The notes under the pieces: generated by a model
Seen by the model: the letters and a program-made list of their open reading frames with translations, nothing else
Told to the model about the DNA's origin: nothing
The model's database searches: none
From: Dendrolimus kikuchii
Lineage: Eukaryota; Arthropoda; Insecta; Lepidoptera; Lasiocampidae
Assembly: GCA_019925095.2 (NCBI GenBank)
Contig: CM034410.1
Span: 12,798,436 to 12,862,435 of the forward strand
Direction of reading: 5' to 3'
DNA: 64,000 nt
Part shown: in pieces, positions 1 through 11,246 of the stretch
Layout: every line of letters starts with the position of its first letter
How positions within the stretch are numbered: the stretch's first letter is position 1
Program-made: the position numbers and the translations under genes

Positions 1-865
1 ACTCGTTGTGCAACTTGTCCAAATAAAGCCGGCTCCAGTCGCTTCCCACACAGTGGGGCTTATGCGGCATACGAGTGGGCAGTAATAAACGATCGTACGT
101 TTTATAGCTTCGTTTGTTAATGCCAGGTTACGTTATTAAGCCATTTACTGTATAAAATATGTTTTTATTTGTTAGGTATAATTTATTTTAAAAACTTAAT
201 TACAGTTTAGATTTCCGTGGCTGTTTTGACAATAACGAAATTCATAGGTTTTCGTTTGTTTTATGTCCCATTCGATTTTAGTTGGGTGGGTCGCGAAACA
301 AAATAAAAATTAGTGTGGTGCTTCATATATACATGTAACTGAGGGTTGATATTTATTGTCAATGCAAACTGTGTGGGAAACATCTCTCAGAATCGAGTAA
401 TATTTTCCCCATAATCTTTATTCGGGATCAACAAAATTTTGGAGACAATATAAAATTTAATCTCTGGGATGTAAAATTCGAGCCAGGCTTTAAAGTGTAT
501 CTAATAATTCTGACGGTCTGTATATTATGTTTCTTCTGACATAATAAATTTATCAAGTTGGCGAAATTTCCAAAGCTCAGTCTGGAGTCCTTAACAATGA
601 TGTCCCTTTTGGCTTTCGCGTGAGGGACGAGATGCCGCCCCACGAACATTGTTGGGTCGCAAGTTGCGGCTGCCGTGCGATCGCCAATGCATATACTTCG
701 GAATAAACTTTTTAATATAACAACCTTATTAGTGTGTAAATAATAAGAGCGTACTCTTTTACATGGTCCTTCGAGCCAGATTCATTTCTTCTACCGATCC
801 GGACCAGTCGTTGAACTTTTTTGATTAGTTATTGGTATTATATCAATACTATATAATAATAACAG
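1..865. other. AT-rich sequence with no supported gene
   Basis: No exon, RNA gene or convincing repeat could be recognised here. The short open frames, including a 73-codon one on the minus strand at 428-649, have no recognisable protein character. The stretch is intron or intergenic sequence upstream of the shot exons. A motif near 769 (ggtccttcgagcc) recurs in altered form near 7688 and 59403, which suggests remnants of one dispersed repeat. Confidence 0.5.
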
Positions 866-1150
866 CTGATAAACGTCCCACTGCTGGGCTCGGGCCTCCT
901 ATTAGAGGGGAACGAACAGTATACCCGCCACGCTTGCCCAAGACGACTTGGCAGGTTTGATACATCGATTACCTCAATGTGCAGGTTGCATCACGATGTT
1001 TTCCTTCACCATTGTTAGCACGTGGTATTTGTAACAATATGCATAGTAGGTCAGAAAATTGCCTAAGTGGTGCATGCGTTCCGGCCAGGATCGAACCCGC
1101 GCCCTTTGAGTTGGGGACGCGTGCGCGAGCCATTACGCTATCACGGCACA
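866..1150 (-). repeat. tRNA-derived SINE, family B, copy 1
   Basis: Read on the minus strand, the element begins with a tRNA-like head. It has an A-box-like stretch (TAGCGTAATGGC) near 1135 and a B box (GGTTCGATCC) near 1090. These are the two internal RNA polymerase III promoter blocks of tRNA genes. A unique body follows and ends near 866 with a motif (cccactgctgggctcg) seen at many lepidopteran repeat ends. Near-identical copies lie at 10888-11171 and, truncated, at 2452-2690. The shared boundaries show it is one mobile family rather than a functional tRNA gene. Confidence 0.7.
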
Positions 1151-1728
1151 ATACTATAGGTATACCTTATTGTAGAAATAACGCTCCTCATTCGTAATTA
1201 TTTTAGATATTTTTGTGACTTCACCTTGTTTGTATTTGCACCTATTTTTTGCATTAGATTCCTTTTACTTAGCATCGAATTGAAAATTGTTTATAACAAC
1301 CACTGTATACTTGTCACAAATTGACGTAGAAAATATTTAATTTTGTTTTTAGATACTTTTGTGTTTTTGTTATTACATTTAGTAGGTTTTAGAGACAATT
1401 AAATTGCTCGAAACTTGAGCTGCGCAACGTCGCTACAACAAAAGCTAATGGTCGTATAATTAAAAGTCTGCCGCGATGAAACAATTAAACCTTTGAACAA
1501 AAGAGGGTCGCGTCCTTCACAGTTTTGGCGCTATGACGCAAGGTTTGATTACAAAAAAGCGGGTGAAACCGTGCATCACGAGTTCTTTGCACCTATCACC
1601 GCGAGGGGTCATCGACTCCATGGCGATTTGTATAGCCAAGTTTTGAGATGTTGTGCATTCGATCTTTTATTCATCATTATATTAAAGATAGTTATTTCAC
1701 TTCACTGGTTTTAAGAAGAGTAAACGCG

Positions 1729-2153
1729 GTCGAGATGCGAGCACTGCGCAAAATCTGCGGAGTGACGCTCGCGGACCGCGTTCGTAATACCGAAGTAAGA
1801 AAGAGAGTTGGTCTGAAAGAGATTGTCGGGGTGAAGGTAAGGAAAGGAATGCTCCGGTGGTTCGGACATGTGGAAAGAATGCATGATGAAAGAATGACTA
1901 AACAGATATACAATGCAAAGGTGGATGGATGCAGAAGTCGTGGAAGGCCACGACACACCTTCCATGATCAAATTGATCGTGTACTAGCAGAAGGTGATGT
2001 CAGGAGCCTTAAGAACAGACGAGCGTGCATGACAAGAGTTATGAATGTCAAACAAGCAAGTGAGGTGTGTAATTATAAGCCTAAATGGCACTCTGTTGCT
2101 CGTGCCTACCCCGCAAGGGAACTGGGGTGAAGTTATGTATGTATGTATGTATG
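1729..2153 (+). pseudogene. 3' end of an RTE-like LINE reverse transcriptase, copy D1
   Basis: The frame ending at 2130 encodes a reverse-transcriptase carboxyl end. Its marks are a VRNTEVRKR segment followed by LRWFGHVERM, a hallmark of RTE-type and related endonuclease LINEs. The coding part ends in PARELG and a stop. A (TATG)n run then follows at about 2136-2153, as expected for RTE elements, whose 3' ends carry short tandem repeats instead of poly(A). Only about 400 bp survive, so this is a 5'-truncated dead insertion. Related tails occur at 14128, 16121 (minus strand) and 24868. Confidence 0.75.
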
Positions 2154-2451
2154 GTTTTAAGAAACGAATCGTGTTTTTAGAGTTCTGTTTTATCAAAAAT
2201 GAAGTCATATACAATTATCATGTGTACCTTGATTTTTCTTACGAGATAATTTTTCAGTTAAATTGTGTATTTAGATTCGCACATTAAAAAACATTTTCTA
2301 TTTTAATATCTAACCTTAGATGTTGCTAAGTTAACCAAGACATTTAAACGTCATTAAATAGTAAATACTGAATAGTGTAATTCATTGCAAAAATTATAAT
2401 GGCTCCTTATAATTTAATAAAATTTACCAAATTAAAAAAAATAGTAGGATA

Positions 2452-2690
2452 AGCACATAAGCCTGCCACTGCTGGGCTCGTGCCTCCCATCTAATAGGGG
2501 ACATGATAGTATACCCGTCACGCTTATCCAAGGGTTGTTGACGGGTTTGACACATCCGTTATCTCCATGTACAGGTGTCATCACGAAGTTTTCCTTCACC
2601 GTTAGGACGTGGTAATTGTAATAATATCCACATTAGGGCAGAAAACTGTCTATGTGGTGCATACTTTTCAGCCAGGATCAAACCAACGGT
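2452..2690 (-). repeat. tRNA-derived SINE, family B, copy 2 (head lost)
   Basis: The body matches the copies at 866 and 10888, but the match stops at about 2690, just inside the tRNA-like head. Family A sequence begins within about 20 bp. The B box is degenerate here (ggatcaaacc on the plus strand). The element was probably broken by, or recombined with, the family A copy to its right. Confidence 0.6.
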
Positions 2691-2708
2691 TCTTTTTTCT
2701 TTCAAGTT

Positions 2709-2928
2709 GTCTGGATGGCTACCACCCCTGGTCTAGAGTATGCCGCCATAACAACCTTGAGTTGAGTTCCGGCATTAATGGCCAGGTTCTAATCCCATCT
2801 ACGTGTCCGGCAGCACATTGGTAGCTCCTTTATTGTTGCAAATGTTCATAGGCGGCGGTAACCACTTTCCATTACAGTTGAGCCGTCAGCCTGTCTGCTG
2901 TACTCCAGTAATATAAAAATAATAAATA
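2709..2928 (+). repeat. Family A retroposon, 5'-truncated copy
   Basis: This copy matches the central and 3' parts of family A, from gtctggatggctacc to the caataaa-like tail. Family A is a roughly 300-bp GC-rich element with many copies in this window. Its 3' third (gcgatggtaacc, then gtctgcctgtctgctg, then an A-rich end) resembles 3' ends widespread in lepidopteran genomes. I could not assign a class: there is no clear tRNA head, and the end resembles a LINE tail. Confidence 0.65.
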
Positions 2929-3436
2929 TGTTAAATAATAAGACGTTGATATGAAGATTTAATTTTTTTTTATTAATAACAATACAGAATGGACTGGTGC
3001 TTGACTGAATGATTGGAACGCGTGTTATGACTACGAGTTTGTTCAATGACGATTTTGTTTGATGGTTTGCTCCTGATAAGTTCCCGCTGCGCCCCTAGTG
3101 CTCGATTCCAACACATACGTACCTACATGCCAGTTTCATCAAAAATGTCTGTTAAATTAGATAAAACATCGCGCTAATTTTTTTTGTTCTAGTTCTATAA
3201 AAAATAGATATTTCTTACAAAATATTAGATAATTGGTCCACCAACACCAAGGTCCTTGTGCGTTATTTTATCACCTTGAATGAAATAAAGTAGGCTTATA
3301 CATAGCATTGCTCTAGCTAGGGTGGGTACCTATAATATTTTAAAAAAACAAGGGCGCAGTTATAGAAGGTCGCATAGGGCGCATAAAAGGCTATTTACGG
3401 CACTGCTTGGCATCGTCTCTGATGTTAACGTTCCAA

Positions 3437-3503
3437 AGTATATAGGCGATGGTAACCCCCCCTTTCAATAGGTGGAAGCTGCTGCCTGTTTGCAATAAAA
3501 AGA
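3437..3503 (+). repeat. Family A retroposon, 3' end only
   Basis: Only the last 65 or so bases of the family are recognisable (ggcgatggtaacc through gcctgtttgcaataaa). It is diverged and severely 5'-truncated, as retroposed copies often are. Confidence 0.5.
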
Positions 3504-4602
3504 ACCTGCGTGGAAAGTGCTAGTAAAATCTAATCGTTTGCAACAATTTAATTCAATTAAATTTATTGATGCTAGAACCGTAGGTGTGTTAACACGACCG
3601 TATCAAAAATTAACTTTTTCTTTAACCTCGTGATGATTCGATGAAGACGTCACCGTCATCGCATGATGTCATCGTTCCGTGGTTGAGTTATGATGAATTT
3701 TCTATGATGTTATTCAACAAAAAGTGTAAACTTTATATTCTGTCTGTTTTATACGGAGCATTTTCCTTACCTAACATAGAATATAGAGGTATCATTGTAG
3801 TGCCGGTATGTAATGATTGTTACAATATGATGTTTCCAGGCCAAGATTCAAAGCCACGACATAAAATTGAGACGCCGGGTGCGTTAGCCACTAAAACGAC
3901 TCATTTCTGTCGAACATATACTTTAAGTAGCGAATTTCATGTTTATTGCTTTACTCTTTGGGCCATGAAAAAGGGTCATACAAAGTTAACAATGAATAGT
4001 GACCTTTTAATTTTAACAACAAACCACGAATTGATCATATTAAACATAAATTATGTCTACGCTTCGAATTCCCGCCACGAATGCGTAATCAAAAATGTTT
4101 TATTATATCTGGCAACTTTTTTTTCTTCTAATATAAATTTTTGTAAAGAACGCAATAAATGCTGTTAAAGATTAATTTTTATTAATTTCAATTAAAACCA
4201 AAATATACAAAATCAAAAATAAGGGAGTATCGCAAAAGAGGAGAAGTCTCCATAACAAATTGGGATATGTGGTGCAAACTTGGGGGGGCTACGTCCAGCA
4301 GTGGACAGGCACTGGTTGAAGACAAACAAAATAAAAAACAAATAACACAATAAAACTATACTTAATAAATTGGTCCCAAACCATTGTTGTTCATTGGGAA
4401 TGTTCCCAAAATGTTGGCAACATCTCTCGGCGCTGGGTAGTAACGCTTATTCTTTCGCCAAAAAGCGCTTTGATCACGTGATAAGTCTACCAGGCGTCTT
4501 AACATCCATGTGTATATTTGCTGTACGTGTTATTTCGTTCGCGCGTGACTTGGAATTTATTCACATCTTCTGATCTTTGTAAAATATTGAAACGTAATAT
4601 AC
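3504..4602. other. Unassigned region with one unconvincing 175-codon frame
   Basis: An open frame at 3641-4168 (plus strand) has no recognisable domain. It lies in AT-rich DNA without a promoter or neighbours, so I do not call it a gene. Near 4393-4492 is a diverged dispersed repeat: a ttcccaaaatgttggc motif, then tcacgtga about 80 bp later. It recurs at 7874-7950 and, more distantly, at 55112-55220. Confidence 0.45.
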
Positions 4603-5152
4603 TGTTACAACCTAGGCAACCGACAAAGACAAATTCCACGTACAGATTTGTAGAAGCCCATTTATTACCCGTCGGCATTTGAACTAATAATATTGAAACT
4701 ATTGTAATTCTTTTATGATCGTCTTCTTTTGTTTACTTATTTATTGGCATACGTTTCTAGAGAACAGTCTATTGTTCTATTGTACTAATTTACGGCCGTT
4801 TGAGGCTGCCTCATTAGCCAGGTGTTATGGATTTTAAAGTATAAGCTGATTCTAGGAAATTCGCTTCACGTTGCCGGGCGGGCACTTTGTATTTGTGCAG
4901 TATAAAACGATGGCCTGATTGAGGGAGGGGGCAGTCGAGCGAGAACCACGATCAAGGCGAGACGTGTGTACATAACGAGAATCTAATAGTGATGGACTTT
5001 GCGCGTTTTATCAAATTACGACCTTCTGCATTACGTTTGGATTTGTTGCGTTTGGTTATATTTGTACCTGTGTCATACGTGTTTATTTAGTTCTAATAAA
5101 CTCTATAATAATTCTAACGGCATTTTAATTCGAGTCCCGCAAACTCGTAACA
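4603..5152 (+). mobile_element. Solo LTR of a gypsy-type retrotransposon
   Basis: The 550-bp segment starts TGTTAC and ends GTAACA, the inverted terminal motif of Ty3/gypsy-type LTRs. Inside are a TATA box (tataaaac, 4901-4908), an initiator-like gcagtcg about 30 bp on, a perfect DPE (AGACGTG) near 4960 and an AATAAA signal near 5093. That is the order expected of a U3-R-U5 LTR read on the plus strand. Flanking four-base sequences are atac and atat, a possible diverged target duplication. No internal coding region or second LTR follows, so it is a solo LTR left by recombination. Confidence 0.6.
4901..4966 (+). promoter_or_regulatory. Core promoter inside the solo LTR (TATA, Inr, DPE)
   Basis: The tataaaac box at 4901 is followed by a CAGT initiator at about 4932-4935. 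AGACGTG lies at 4960-4966, exactly +28 if transcription starts at the A of the initiator (4933). This spacing is the arthropod TATA/Inr/DPE standard. It would drive transcription to the right, along the same strand as shot. Activity is not shown by the sequence. Confidence 0.5.
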
Positions 5153-5486
5153 ATATTAATATAGAGGAAGATATACATTTTGACATTTATTATTTAATAT
5201 TTTTTTATTATGTATACAAGTACTTATGAAAAATACAATGGCGTTATTATATTGACTTTATGAAATACTGTTTTCAAGACATACACTTGATAAAAAACCA
5301 CTTTACAAACAATTTACTCATCGCAATTACATCATCGCCCTAAAGTATGGATTATCTTTCAATTTAAATATCTGAACGAAGTTTATGTACAGTGCGTGTT
5401 CATTTTATTTTGGTTACCGCGGTTTGGGGGTATCGATTAAGTTCGCCTCTATGGCTTCTGTAGTAACTTTGTATTTGGCACAATAC

Positions 5487-5802
5487 TATCCGTGCAGGAA
5501 CGGAGAAAAAATACAATTTCCTGTGGCCGGACGGCCTGTCGTAAGAGGCGACAAAACAACCCACAGCCAGGTGGTAGGGTATTTGCCCGCCTGGCTGGCT
5601 ACCACCCCTGGTCTAGAGTATGTCGCCATAACAACCTTGAGTTGGGTTTCGGCATTAGTAGCCAGGTTCCAATCTCCCTTAAGATAGCAGCAGCGCCATT
5701 GTAGCACCTTCGTTGTTGCAAATATCCATCGGCGATGGTAACCGCTTTACATCAGGTGGGTCGTCTGCCTGTCTGTTGAAATAATGCAATAAATAAAAGT
5801 AG
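5487..5802 (+). repeat. Family A retroposon, near full length
   Basis: It runs from the usual left end (tatccgtgcaggaacgg) to the tail (atgcaataaataaaa). It contains every family landmark: the gcggcc-rich block (one change to gtggcc), gtcgtaagaggcgac, the ggatggctaccacccctgg relative and gcgatggtaaccgc. Both strands stay open over much of it, which explains overlapping sense and antisense ORFs of 70-100 codons. These are not taken as genes. Confidence 0.75.
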
Positions 5803-7177
5803 TAAAATCTTTATATCTGTCCGTCTATATTTGTATGTCACAGTAAATTTTAGCTGTTTAGTAGTGGTGTAATCTATGTGTCGTTTGTTAGAAAAAAGAA
5901 TTAGGCGTGTGACTGAGGGTTGAAAAAATCTGTCAAATCTTAAAAAATCATAATGATGCTTCTTAATAACTATTGTATTTAAGTCGAGATATTCGTTTCC
6001 CTTTCCCAAATTATATAAATTAGAAATTTCTGGAAAAAGTGAAGTTGTAGTAGCGTTTCAAAAATACTTTGAAAGATAATTGATTTTAATTGAAATTTTT
6101 GAATATCTTATGAAATATAAGGTATTTTTAAATATTTTAGAACAGAAGCTAAATGACAAAAACTGTAGAGGTTTTTCCCCTCTACAGAACCCTTCATATT
6201 TAGTGGACTGCCATGTCGATTCCCCATTTCAGTTAATACCAACTAGAAAAGGAAAGAAAGAAAGAAAAATATTTTATTCAGAACGAAAACAAAAATATAA
6301 TAAATAGTAAGACTATAGAAACAAAATAAGTCCTAAATTGGAGGCAACAAGGACCAGCGCTGTTCTTCTGCCTGAGACCAAAAAGTGAAATCACGGTGGA
6401 CTGTCCAACAGCCATGACAATAATATATTACAGTATCAGCTGTGTCCGCGACATCGTCCGCTTTGTTTATTTTTTTGCAGCACCTAAATTTTATAAGTAG
6501 CCTAAATTACTCCTTATAACATCAGGTATCTGTCAGTGAAAGTCCCGTCGAAATAGGTCCAGCCGTTTTAAAGATTAACCGGAACATCCAGACAGAAGAA
6601 ATTTCTAAAAATGACATTTTCGGAATCTCCTGGTCCGAATTATCCCCTCTGATGTTTTTTAAAATTTTTATTTTGACATTACAAAAAGCACTCCAATTTT
6701 ATTTATCTGTGTAGATGTATAGATAATGCACAAGGAAACCTTACACTAATTAAATTATTCGCTGCCGGCCTAACTTTTAGTCTTTGTAGGAATTATCTTG
6801 TTAATATTGATGATTTCCTTCCAAGCAAAATTTATTGCCTTGATATAAATGAATCAATTAAAAGTTCCATTACAGAAAACAAGTTAATAAGCGCATGTGA
6901 GCCATTTAAGAGCAATTCTAAAGATAGTAATGTTCAATAAGTCCTTGACACGACCGAGTGTCGCTAACAATTACGTCATTTAACGATAAATGAATTATAA
7001 ATTATAATATCCTCACGCAAACACCTATCGAGTCAACTTGGGCGCCTGCTTGAATAATTTTATTGGAAAATAGGTTTTGAAATCGATTCGTGTCGTACAT
7101 ATTTTGTAGGTAGGTAGGTAGGCAGGATTCGGTAATATGTGATTTAGACTCGATTGAATAACGTTTGAAGATGAATT
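5803..7177. other. AT-rich DNA with a relic of a dispersed repeat
   Basis: Nothing coding is recognised. At about 6436-6600 there is a relic (minus orientation) of the lepidopteran repeat whose end reads gctgtgtccgcgacatcgtccg and whose body contains a gaaagtcccgtcgaa block. Related pieces lie near 30440, 30750, 50090 and 53600. A short GTAG microsatellite occurs at about 7106-7125. Confidence 0.45.
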
Positions 7178-7405
7178 TGGCGGTGTCTATGATTGAGAGG
7201 GCTGAGCCTTAGCCGGCCGAATTTACTGGAACGCAAGGGCTCCGGGTTCGATTCCTGGCATGGTAAATTTTGTAAACGAACTTTCCGTTATTTATTGTGG
7301 TCTGGGTGTCTAGGGTTCTCCGTTGTATATTACCCATAGCACAAGCGTAACTTGCTTGTCTTGGGAATACACAATGTGTGTGTTTGTACGTTACGATGAT
7401 TATGA
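7178..7405 (+). repeat. tRNA-derived SINE, family C, copy 1
   Basis: The left end is tRNA-like, with a degenerate A box near 7190 and a good B box (GGGTTCGATTCC) at about 7243. A body with ggtctgggtgtct and acaagcgtaacttgctt follows. Copies with the same limits occur at 30189-30418 (minus), 51861-52085 and, as a fragment, at 21163-21252. This family is distinct from family B by body sequence. Confidence 0.65.
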
Positions 7406-7464
7406 AAATAATCGGACGATTCACGTTTTCTACATTTTCGTGTTAATAATAATAACAACTTTTA

Positions 7465-7615
7465 AAGAAATAAAACTTTAATAATACTCATTGGCACTTG
7501 ACATCTTTGTCTTCCGTGATCACAGCTAATGAAAAGTGGCCGAAAAGTCGGAATAATAAAAATCGAATTAATTACCACGCTTAAAACCGTTAAAAAGTGG
7601 TTTTATTATAACTTT
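7465..7615 (-). repeat. Fragment of the inverted-repeat element found at 11247
   Basis: This segment matches, in opposite orientation, the left 150 bp of the 507-bp element at 11247-11753. It includes the terminal motif (cgcttaaaaccgttaaaa) and the tgatcacgg block. Only one end is present, so it is a truncated copy. Confidence 0.6.
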
Positions 7616-8533
7616 TAAAGATCTATGCGTTAAGCTCGAGCTTCTACAGTGCAGGATAACTTATTTAATACAATACCCAATTATTTGGTCCTTCGAACCG
7701 GATGAACCAATCCGCACTTCTATCTGCATTAGCTACATATAATTTCTCTAAATCTAAAAATACACAATAGCCTGTATATAATTAAAGTAAACTAGAAATA
7801 AACTATACTATAAATAAAACTACAAAACAACATAATTTTATGAATCAAAAATTAACTCCAAATCGCTATCGGCGCGGAGCGTTCCCAAAATGTTGGCTGC
7901 TTTGCCACATTGGATAGCAACGCTCGCATTTTGGTCACGTGAGACCTCAATCAGTCGCGTGAAGAGGTCTCGATTGAGATGATGAACCCCACGCCCCCAC
8001 GGTACAACGGTTTAAATCCCCAAAACCACCAATTTCAAATTTTTGGAGTTCTCAATGACTCCACTCCTCACATCAACTGCAGTACACTTTATGGATTTGA
8101 ACTTTTCTGCTTACATAATTATCGGCACACCCATATTATAATGTAAATAATTCAGGCCTAACCGTCCAATGTCATCGCGTAGTCGAAATGTCAAGGACAG
8201 GTGTAGACCATAGGCTGTTATGCGATAACAGGTTAAAAATAACCGCCTTGCAATAACATAATATCTTTGTAATTTCGCTAATGCCCGATAAGACACGCAT
8301 TGGAATAAAATTATGCACGGAATATAATCCGCTTCAAACTTTATAGCCGCTCTTAGAAAATGATGAACAACATAATATAAGCTTTTTTATACAAATTCAG
8401 AATAACTTCTATCTGAGGGGTGTAGCGTATAGATAAATAAGTATTTAATACTATTTTGCAAGTAAGCACTTTTAGTTGATAAGGAAAACTGTATATATAA
8501 TTTGTGGATACACAATAAACCCAGCAGTTATTT

Positions 8534-8853
8534 ATCCGTGCAGGAACGGAGAAAGAATACAATTTCCTGCGGCCGGGCGGCCTGTCGTAAGAGGCGACTA
8601 AACAACCCACAGCCAGGTGGTAGGGCATTTGCCCGACTGGATGGCTACCACCCCTGGTCTAAAGCATGTCGCCATAACAACCTTGAGTTGTGTTCCGGCA
8701 TTAGTGACCAGGTTCCAGTGACCCTTAAGAGAGCAGCAGCGCATTTGTAGCACCTATGGTGTTGCAAATGTCCATAGGCGATGGTAACCGCTTTCCATTA
8801 AGTGGGCCATCTGCCTGTCTGCTGAACTCCTGCAATAAAAATAAAAATAAAGT
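8534..8853 (+). repeat. Family A retroposon, near full length
   Basis: It begins atccgtgcaggaacgg and ends in a caataaaaataaaa tail, with all internal landmarks intact. It is one of the best-preserved copies. The 82-codon ORF across it is shared in frame with the copies at 5492 and 50933. This reflects common ancestry and does not by itself show selection for a protein. Confidence 0.75.
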
Positions 8854-9786
8854 TAAGGCTGAAACACGCTCCTATTTATTCGAAGAGCAATACCTCACAT
8901 TGCATGGCGACCTATGCCAATGCGTGGGGAAAATCAACCATGGAATATTTTCAAAATTACAACTACAATAAATTAAATATAAAGTAGAAGAATATGATTA
9001 GAAACATTATAGAAAAAAATATTTAGCGCAGAGTATTGTGAGTCAGTCTGAATGTTGGGCCACTAAAGTGATAGACCAAAAACGTCTCTACTCAGCTGAG
9101 ATGAATCTGCGGTATTACAAGAATGCATAAGGTGAGAAATAAGTACATAAAGGGATCTTTGAAATTTGCACCCGTGAACGAAATATTGGGATGAAAGTCA
9201 CGTGACAAAAAGAATGTAAAGCGGTAGATTGATGGGTATAAATGGAAAGTACACCAAAAGGAGATGGACGGATTGTGTGAAGAATGTCATGATGATTTGT
9301 AGTTTGACAGAGAACGTAAGCCAGGATAGAGGAGTATAAAGGAAAACGATGTATTGTATCGACCCCAAATGATTAGGAGCAGAATAGTATAGTTTGACGT
9401 TTAATTGCAGTCCCATGTAGTATTAGAGCCTGCAAAATATTAATAATTTATGAGAAGGGATAAGATACCTATAGAGACAAATATTAACAACAGTCGGGTG
9501 TAATAGGCGCTCCACATTCTCGCGATATCGCGAGAAAAATACACGAAACCCTAATTCATTCTCATATACAATTAAATTGCAATTTAAGCCGAAGAGAGTA
9601 AGTAAGCCTGGCTTTTACCCAAAGAAATGGCACTGAGTTTTGTTTTAGCTTTTCGACCGCTTTCAAATCTGATTACGATACTACACTGAATGAATCTTGA
9701 GGAATTCGCTAGGTACATAAACATCAATAAACTAAAAGAGAAACACATAATAATTGCATAAAACACGCGTGTATATACCGAATCAT
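8854..9786. other. No supported gene; contains a 20-bp perfect palindrome
   Basis: The stretch is AT-rich without exons. At 9517-9536 lies the perfect palindrome TTCTCGCGATATCGCGAGAA. It is unusual in this composition and could be a dimeric protein-binding site. No known insect site was matched with certainty. Confidence 0.4.
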
Positions 9787-9870
9787 TTCGACACGATGAC
9801 GCGCCGCATCCGCGATTAGTAGCGCGCGAACGATCCCTGGCGACTCACGCGCGCCGCGTATTGATGACAG
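9787..9870. promoter_or_regulatory. CpG-rich patch, possible promoter
   Basis: This 80-bp stretch is dense in CG dinucleotides (gcgccgc, gcgcgcg, gcgcgccgcg) inside otherwise AT-rich DNA. A T-tract and unique sequence follow. Large insect genes such as shot use several widely spaced promoters, and such a patch could mark one. No TATA box or coding exon is visible, so the call is weak. Confidence 0.25.
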
Positions 9871-10740
9871 TTGGATTTACAATTTATCGGTTTGAAAAAA
9901 GAATCGATTTTTTTTTTTTAATTTAGTGATTTAGTGGCCAGTGTTGTGTAATTAAGGTGGAAATAGTGAAATTAATCTGTGTAATTTTTTATAGCTTGGA
10001 TTTTTCCTCCTGAAAAATTCACCTTTGCTTTGAATTTTGATATTTACATAGTCTTTGCGTTTCTGGAAAACGCATAATACATACTAAGATCTAATCGACT
10101 GTCTAATTTTAATAACTAGAATAATCTAAAAAATTGTACTTATATATTTTTTGCTACAATATAATAGTGAAAATATAGTCGATAAAATAATCTTAAAAAT
10201 GTTGAGTCCTAAGACTGTATAATACACACTGAGTCACGGATAAACGTATGGAATATTGCTAGCGATAACGATTTCAGAATACAAACAAAACGTTTTCTAT
10301 TTTTTAATATATTACACATAATTATAATGCTTTTATTTAATAGTTACAATTAATTTAAGTAAATAATAATAACTTACAGGCAAAATATCTAATATTTTGT
10401 TGGTTAACAAGAACTCTTTATCTTTATAGCATCGGCTTAGTTTTATCTATGCTCTAATACACAGATAATAAATGTCATTTATATTTTTTTAAATCTAAAG
10501 TACAGGACTGTTTTTGATAATCCATACAGAGTTTATATGGAAATATGAAAATGGCTTTGCTCTTTTATTTGTTCTACCATTTTTCATATACAAATATAAC
10601 TTAGATATCCTATTCTCTAAAATTATAAGAGTTCGCGTTGGAGACCTGAAGTATACGTTAACGAAGCCTTGATTTATGTTATTATAAAGAATAATGGTAA
10701 ATTTAGCGTATGTACAAACTTATGTATTGCAGAGTCGGTC

Positions 10741-10880
10741 ACAATCTATACTAATATTATAAAAAATAAGGATTTCTAATTTTGTATGTTTGTAACGAAT
10801 AAACTCAAAGACTACTGGACCGATTTCAAAACATTTTTCACCATTAGAATGCTACATTATCCCTGAGTAACATATAATAT
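10741..10880 (+). repeat. Dispersed repeat end (atactaatattataaa type)
   Basis: It begins with the lepidopteran repeat signature ctatactaatattataaa. About 50 bp later comes an actactggaccgattt block. A sister copy at 15366-15540 has the same order (ctatactaatattataaa, then gaactactgaatcgatt). Both are non-coding remnants of a common element. Confidence 0.5.
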
Positions 10881-10887
10881 ATGATAT

Positions 10888-11171
10888 CAGCTCAGAAATG
10901 TCCCAATGTTGGGATCGAGCCATCCATTATAGGGGTAACGGACAGCATACCCCGCCACGCTTGTCCAAGGCGGCTTGGCAGGTTTGACACATCGGTTATC
11001 TCGATGTGCTAGGTTACACGATGTTTTCCTCCACCGTTGTTAGCACGTGGTAATTGTAACAATATACACATTAGAAAAAAACTGCCTCAGCGGTGTATGC
11101 GTTCCGGCCAGGATCGATCCCGCGCCCTTTGAGTTTGGGACGCGTGCGCTAGCCATTACGCTACCACGACT
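10888..11171 (-). repeat. tRNA-derived SINE, family B, copy 3
   Basis: This full-length copy is similar to the one at 866. On the minus strand it has an A-box-like TAGCGTAATGGC near 11156 and the B box GGATCGATCC region near 11112. The body ends near 10888. The differences are scattered point changes, consistent with an old family. Confidence 0.65.
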
Positions 11172-11246
11172 TTGCACGACTGAGTAACATAGGCTATATT
11201 TAATTTAAATACTTGGTATTTTCTTAAGTTTTCGCGACTTGTATAC

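Noticed and set aside
1090..1148. Possible tRNA gene (minus strand)
   Set aside because: Pol III boxes are present, but no full cloverleaf or acceptor pairing could be drawn, and the sequence is the head of a repeated SINE.
3641..4168. A 175-codon plus-strand frame
   Set aside because: No recognisable domain, AT-driven composition, no splice or promoter context, and it lies in repeat-rich DNA.
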